From assembly GCA_003134655.1 (NCBI GenBank), contig PLBY01000077.1, positions 31,514 through 95,513 on the forward strand: DNA of 64,000 bases, read 5' to 3'. The stretch is from Acidobacteriaceae bacterium (GTDB taxonomy: Bacteria; Acidobacteriota; Terriglobia; Terriglobales; Acidobacteriaceae). Shown here piece after piece: positions 61,650 to 64,000 of the stretch. The translations under genes were made by a program, and so were the position numbers. Below the pieces are notes generated by a model. It was not told the origin of the DNA. It ran no database searches and worked only from the letters and a program-made list of their open reading frames with translations. Positions within the stretch are counted from its first letter, which is position 1. Each line of letters opens with the position of its first letter.

Positions 61650-63761
61650 ATGCAGATCATGCTTCGCCGGCAACAATCTCTGGGGACACCGAATGCGTCC
61701 GTTACCCCCGACTTGCGTTTCCGTGCGGACTATCGGCCGGATATCGACGGCCTGCGCGCTCTGGCGATCATCCCCGTTGTGATTTTTCATGCTTTCCCCG
61801 CGGTGATGCCGGGCGGGTTTGTCGGTGTCGACATCTTCTTTGTCATTTCAGGGTTTCTCATCTCCAGCATTATCTTGCAGGCGCTGCAGCACGGAACCTT
61901 CAGCTTCGCAGGTTTTTACGCCAATCGAATTAAGCGAATCTTCCCAGCACTTCTGGTTGTGCTGGCTGCGTGCTTCGCATTGGGATGGTTTTTCTTGCTT
62001 CCCGACGAGTACACACGGTTGGGCAAGCACATTGTCGGAGCCGCAGGTTACGGCGAAAACTTCGTTCTGCGGCGGGAGGCGGGGTATTTTGACATCAACT
62101 CTTCCCTAAAGCCTCTGATGCACCTCTGGTCTCTGGGCATTGAGGAACAGTTCTACCTGACGTATCCGTTTTTCTTGTGGATGGTGTGGCGCTATCGCCG
62201 CAACCTCTTCGCAGTTCTGCTTTCGATCGCCCTGGTTTCCTTCTTTTTGAACGTCTGGCAAGTCCATCGCGACCCGGTTGGCGCCTTCTTCCTGCCCCAG
62301 ACACGTTGCTGGGAACTGATGGTGGGTGGGGCGATTGCGTGTTGGCGACTGCTCGGATCTGAAGGCGATTCTCGTCCACGATCGCATTCGGTATCGAATC
62401 TCATTGAATCAAGAGCGTCGCAGGTTCCTGCAGAGGTGGTCAACGATGCTTCTTCGGCGCTCGGCTTCTTGCTTGTCGCAATCGCCGTGCTTCGCATCCA
62501 CGAGAACGATGCATTTCCTGGATGGTGGGCCCTGCTTCCGGTGGGTGGCGCCGCGCTCCTCATTCTTGGAGGGCCCGACGCGTGGATCAATCGCAAACTT
62601 CTTGCCAACAAGCCCATGGTCTTCGTGGGACTCATCAGTTATCCACTGTACCTGTGGCACTGGCCCATCCTCGCGTTTCCTCGGATGATCCGCGGAAGTG
62701 AGTTGCCGCTCGCGATACGGACGGCAGGAGTGCTTCTCAGTTTTGGCCTGGCGTGGGCCACTTGGCATTACATCGAGAGGCCAATCCGGTTTGGCCGCAA
62801 GATGTGGATCAAGACCGCCGCTCTCACGCTGATGTCCGTCGTGATCGGATCGGTGGGGTATGGCGCCTATTCTCACGACGGTTTTATCGGCAGGTTCCCG
62901 GATCTCGTCCGTGACGTGGGTTGGTTGCGGGAAATTCGATGGTCGACGCCGGAGTGCCGCAAGACGGTGGGCTTGGCCGATATCGACTACTGCCGCAGCG
63001 CAGCGGCCGGGGAGCCGGATGTTCTGCTCATCGGCGATTCACATGCCGCAGTCCTGTATGACGGTTTGGCTCCCGCCTACCTGGAACACTCTCAAACACT
63101 GATGAATCTAGGCCAATCTGGTTGTGTGCCCTTCTACGATACAGAAACAATCGTAGCCGGCACGCGACACCAGGACTGCACGCCCGTAATAAACCATGTC
63201 CTCGAATACGCCGCTTCCAGCGCGAGTGTGCGCACGATCATCCTTTCATTTCGCGGGCCGCGGTATATGTCGGGCGTAGGCTTCGGCTCGGCAGAGGCCA
63301 AGGCAACGCCTAAGGAAATCATCTGGAAGGACGCCCAAAAAGATATGGGCCAAGCTGAGATGTTCATCGCAGCATTGAGAAATACTGTTTCACGGCTGAA
63401 TGTTGCTGGCAAAATTTTGGTTTTGTTTATCGACTGGCCAGAACTGGGATTCGATCCAAGATCCTGCTTACCACGTCCCGTCAGCATTTTCTCGCGCCCC
63501 CGGCCGTTTTGCGGAGTGCCGCGATCTGAGGTGGATGCCCGCAATCGTGCGTATCGGCAAGTCGTTTTTGAATTAAAAAAGGAATTTACCGGGTTGAGAG
63601 TGTTTGATCCACTCCCGTACTTATGCGACTCCTCAGCATGTTATGCGATGAGCGCTGGGCATCTTCTCTATTCAGACGACAATCACATCTCCAAAGCGGG
63701 GGCCGAATACTTGAGCGGGAAGTTCTTCGAAGAAGAATTTTCTCCGGCAGAATCACGCTAG
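61650..63761 (+). CDS. OafA/YrhL-type acyltransferase with SGNH domain
   Basis: 703 residues from ATG 61650 (GTG 61644 or ATG 61659 are alternatives). An acyltransferase-3 membrane domain (about 30-400) with RPDIDGLRALAIIPVVIFHA, GFVGVDIFFVISGFLISSII and LMHLWSLGIEEQFYLTYPFF, ten or so helices, then a periplasmic SGNH/DUF-type domain (about 430-700) with LLIGDSHAAVLYDG and LLYSDDNHISKAG. Such proteins O-acetylate surface polysaccharides or peptidoglycan. It diverges from araD and converges with a GH127-like gene. Confidence 0.92.
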   Translation: MQIMLRRQQSLGTPNASVTPDLRFRADYRPDIDGLRALAIIPVVIFHAFPAVMPGGFVGVDIFFVISGFLISSIILQALQHGTFSFAGFYANRIKRIFPALLVVLAACFALGWFFLLPDEYTRLGKHIVGAAGYGENFVLRREAGYFDINSSLKPLMHLWSLGIEEQFYLTYPFFLWMVWRYRRNLFAVLLSIALVSFFLNVWQVHRDPVGAFFLPQTRCWELMVGGAIACWRLLGSEGDSRPRSHSVSNLIESRASQVPAEVVNDASSALGFLLVAIAVLRIHENDAFPGWWALLPVGGAALLILGGPDAWINRKLLANKPMVFVGLISYPLYLWHWPILAFPRMIRGSELPLAIRTAGVLLSFGLAWATWHYIERPIRFGRKMWIKTAALTLMSVVIGSVGYGAYSHDGFIGRFPDLVRDVGWLREIRWSTPECRKTVGLADIDYCRSAAAGEPDVLLIGDSHAAVLYDGLAPAYLEHSQTLMNLGQSGCVPFYDTETIVAGTRHQDCTPVINHVLEYAASSASVRTIILSFRGPRYMSGVGFGSAEAKATPKEIIWKDAQKDMGQAEMFIAALRNTVSRLNVAGKILVLFIDWPELGFDPRSCLPRPVSIFSRPRPFCGVPRSEVDARNRAYRQVVFELKKEFTGLRVFDPLPYLCDSSACYAMSAGHLLYSDDNHISKAGAEYLSGKFFEEEFSPAESR

Positions 63762-64000
63762 ACTGACTTGCTCTTAACCTTCCAATACACCGTGTAGCGC
63801 TCGTGGATCACCTGGCTTAGAGGAACGAGCACGAGTGGCTGCGTCTGCCCGACTGCATGGAACGTGAGCGGATGCTTAGCGTCGGGCTCGATCCATGCGG
63901 CAGGGCGGGCGGAGTCGGACACAACGTCCGGCACCTTGCTCTGCGCGCCGGCTTTCGGTCCGTAGCCGCTGTACGTCATGTCTTTCGTCACCGCGTCGAA
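63758..64000 (-). CDS. C-terminus of a GH127-like (DUF1680) enzyme, 5' end outside the window
   Basis: 80 residues are visible, reading through to the window edge. The end (DAKHPLTFHAVGQTQPLVLV, HERYTVYWKVKSK) has the (F/V)PL-x-ERYTVYWK pattern seen at the C-terminus of DUF1680 proteins, which include GH127 beta-L-arabinofuranosidases. That fits the neighbouring arabinose operon. Its stop overlaps the acyltransferase stop on the other strand. The catalytic part is not in view, so the call is provisional. Confidence 0.65.
   Translation of the reverse strand, partial: FDAVTKDMTYSGYGPKAGAQSKVPDVVSDSARPAAWIEPDAKHPLTFHAVGQTQPLVLVPLSQVIHERYTVYWKVKSKSV

Overview
The window reads as a chromosomal segment of a GC-rich Acidobacteriota bacterium (Terriglobia/Koribacter-like). 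This is inferred from gene content: an Oar-like TonB-dependent receptor with a carboxypeptidase-regulatory domain, ASPIC/UnbV-VCBS and TPR proteins, a PEP-CTERM protein, many plant-polysaccharide hydrolases, and numerous small palindromic intergenic repeats. I found no rRNA, tRNA, CRISPR array, transposase or prophage block.

Layout. 0-12.7 kb is mostly housekeeping: a DinB fragment, RNase R, a minus-strand xseA-cdaA-cdaR-glmM block (exonuclease VII, c-di-AMP synthesis and control, phosphoglucosamine mutase), secreted hypothetical proteins, an acyl-CoA carboxylase carboxyltransferase subunit, and a three-Cys-motif pair (frameshifted TcmP plus a Gp37/Gp68-type protein). 12.9-19.8 kb holds a GH172/DUF2961 protein, a JAMM protease next to a CysM-like synthase, and a TPR protein followed by xylose isomerase. 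20-36.4 kb is a xylan/pentose region: TonB receptor, GH3 enzyme with PA14, ASPIC protein, xylulokinase, LacI-type regulator and GH67 alpha-glucuronidase. 36.4-48.1 kb carries a PEP-CTERM protein, an ABC-F ATPase, a YkgJ-type protein, FdhE and a selenocysteine formate dehydrogenase operon (alpha, beta, gamma), then a shortened LacI-like protein. 48.2-55.6 kb holds a trehalose-6-phosphate synthase fused to a membrane sensor module, GH30, GH16, a BNR-repeat protein, an NTF2-like protein and a ubiquitin-like MoaD/ThiS/CysO protein. 55.6-64 kb is an L-arabinose operon (araD, sodium:sugar symporter, small membrane protein, FucI/AraA-type isomerase, ribulokinase), an OafA-type acyltransferase and the end of a GH127-like enzyme.

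How the parts fit. Secreted GH67, GH3, GH30, GH16 and GH127-like enzymes and the TonB receptor would release and import hemicellulose sugars. XylA/XylB and the arabinose operon would both deliver xylulose-5-phosphate. A 14-bp LacI-family palindrome (CGTAAACGTTTACG and near copies) lies upstream of the TonB receptor, the GH3 gene, the lacI gene itself and araD, in three cases just downstream of a recognisable promoter. This points to one local pentose regulon.

Most notable signals: the shared LacI operator; xylB with no ATG/GTG/TTG/CTG available and an apparent AUC start; the in-frame UGA (Sec) with a downstream hairpin in the formate dehydrogenase; dispersed palindromes inserted in frame inside RNase R; the sensor-trehalose synthase fusion; and two genes broken by single-base frameshifts.
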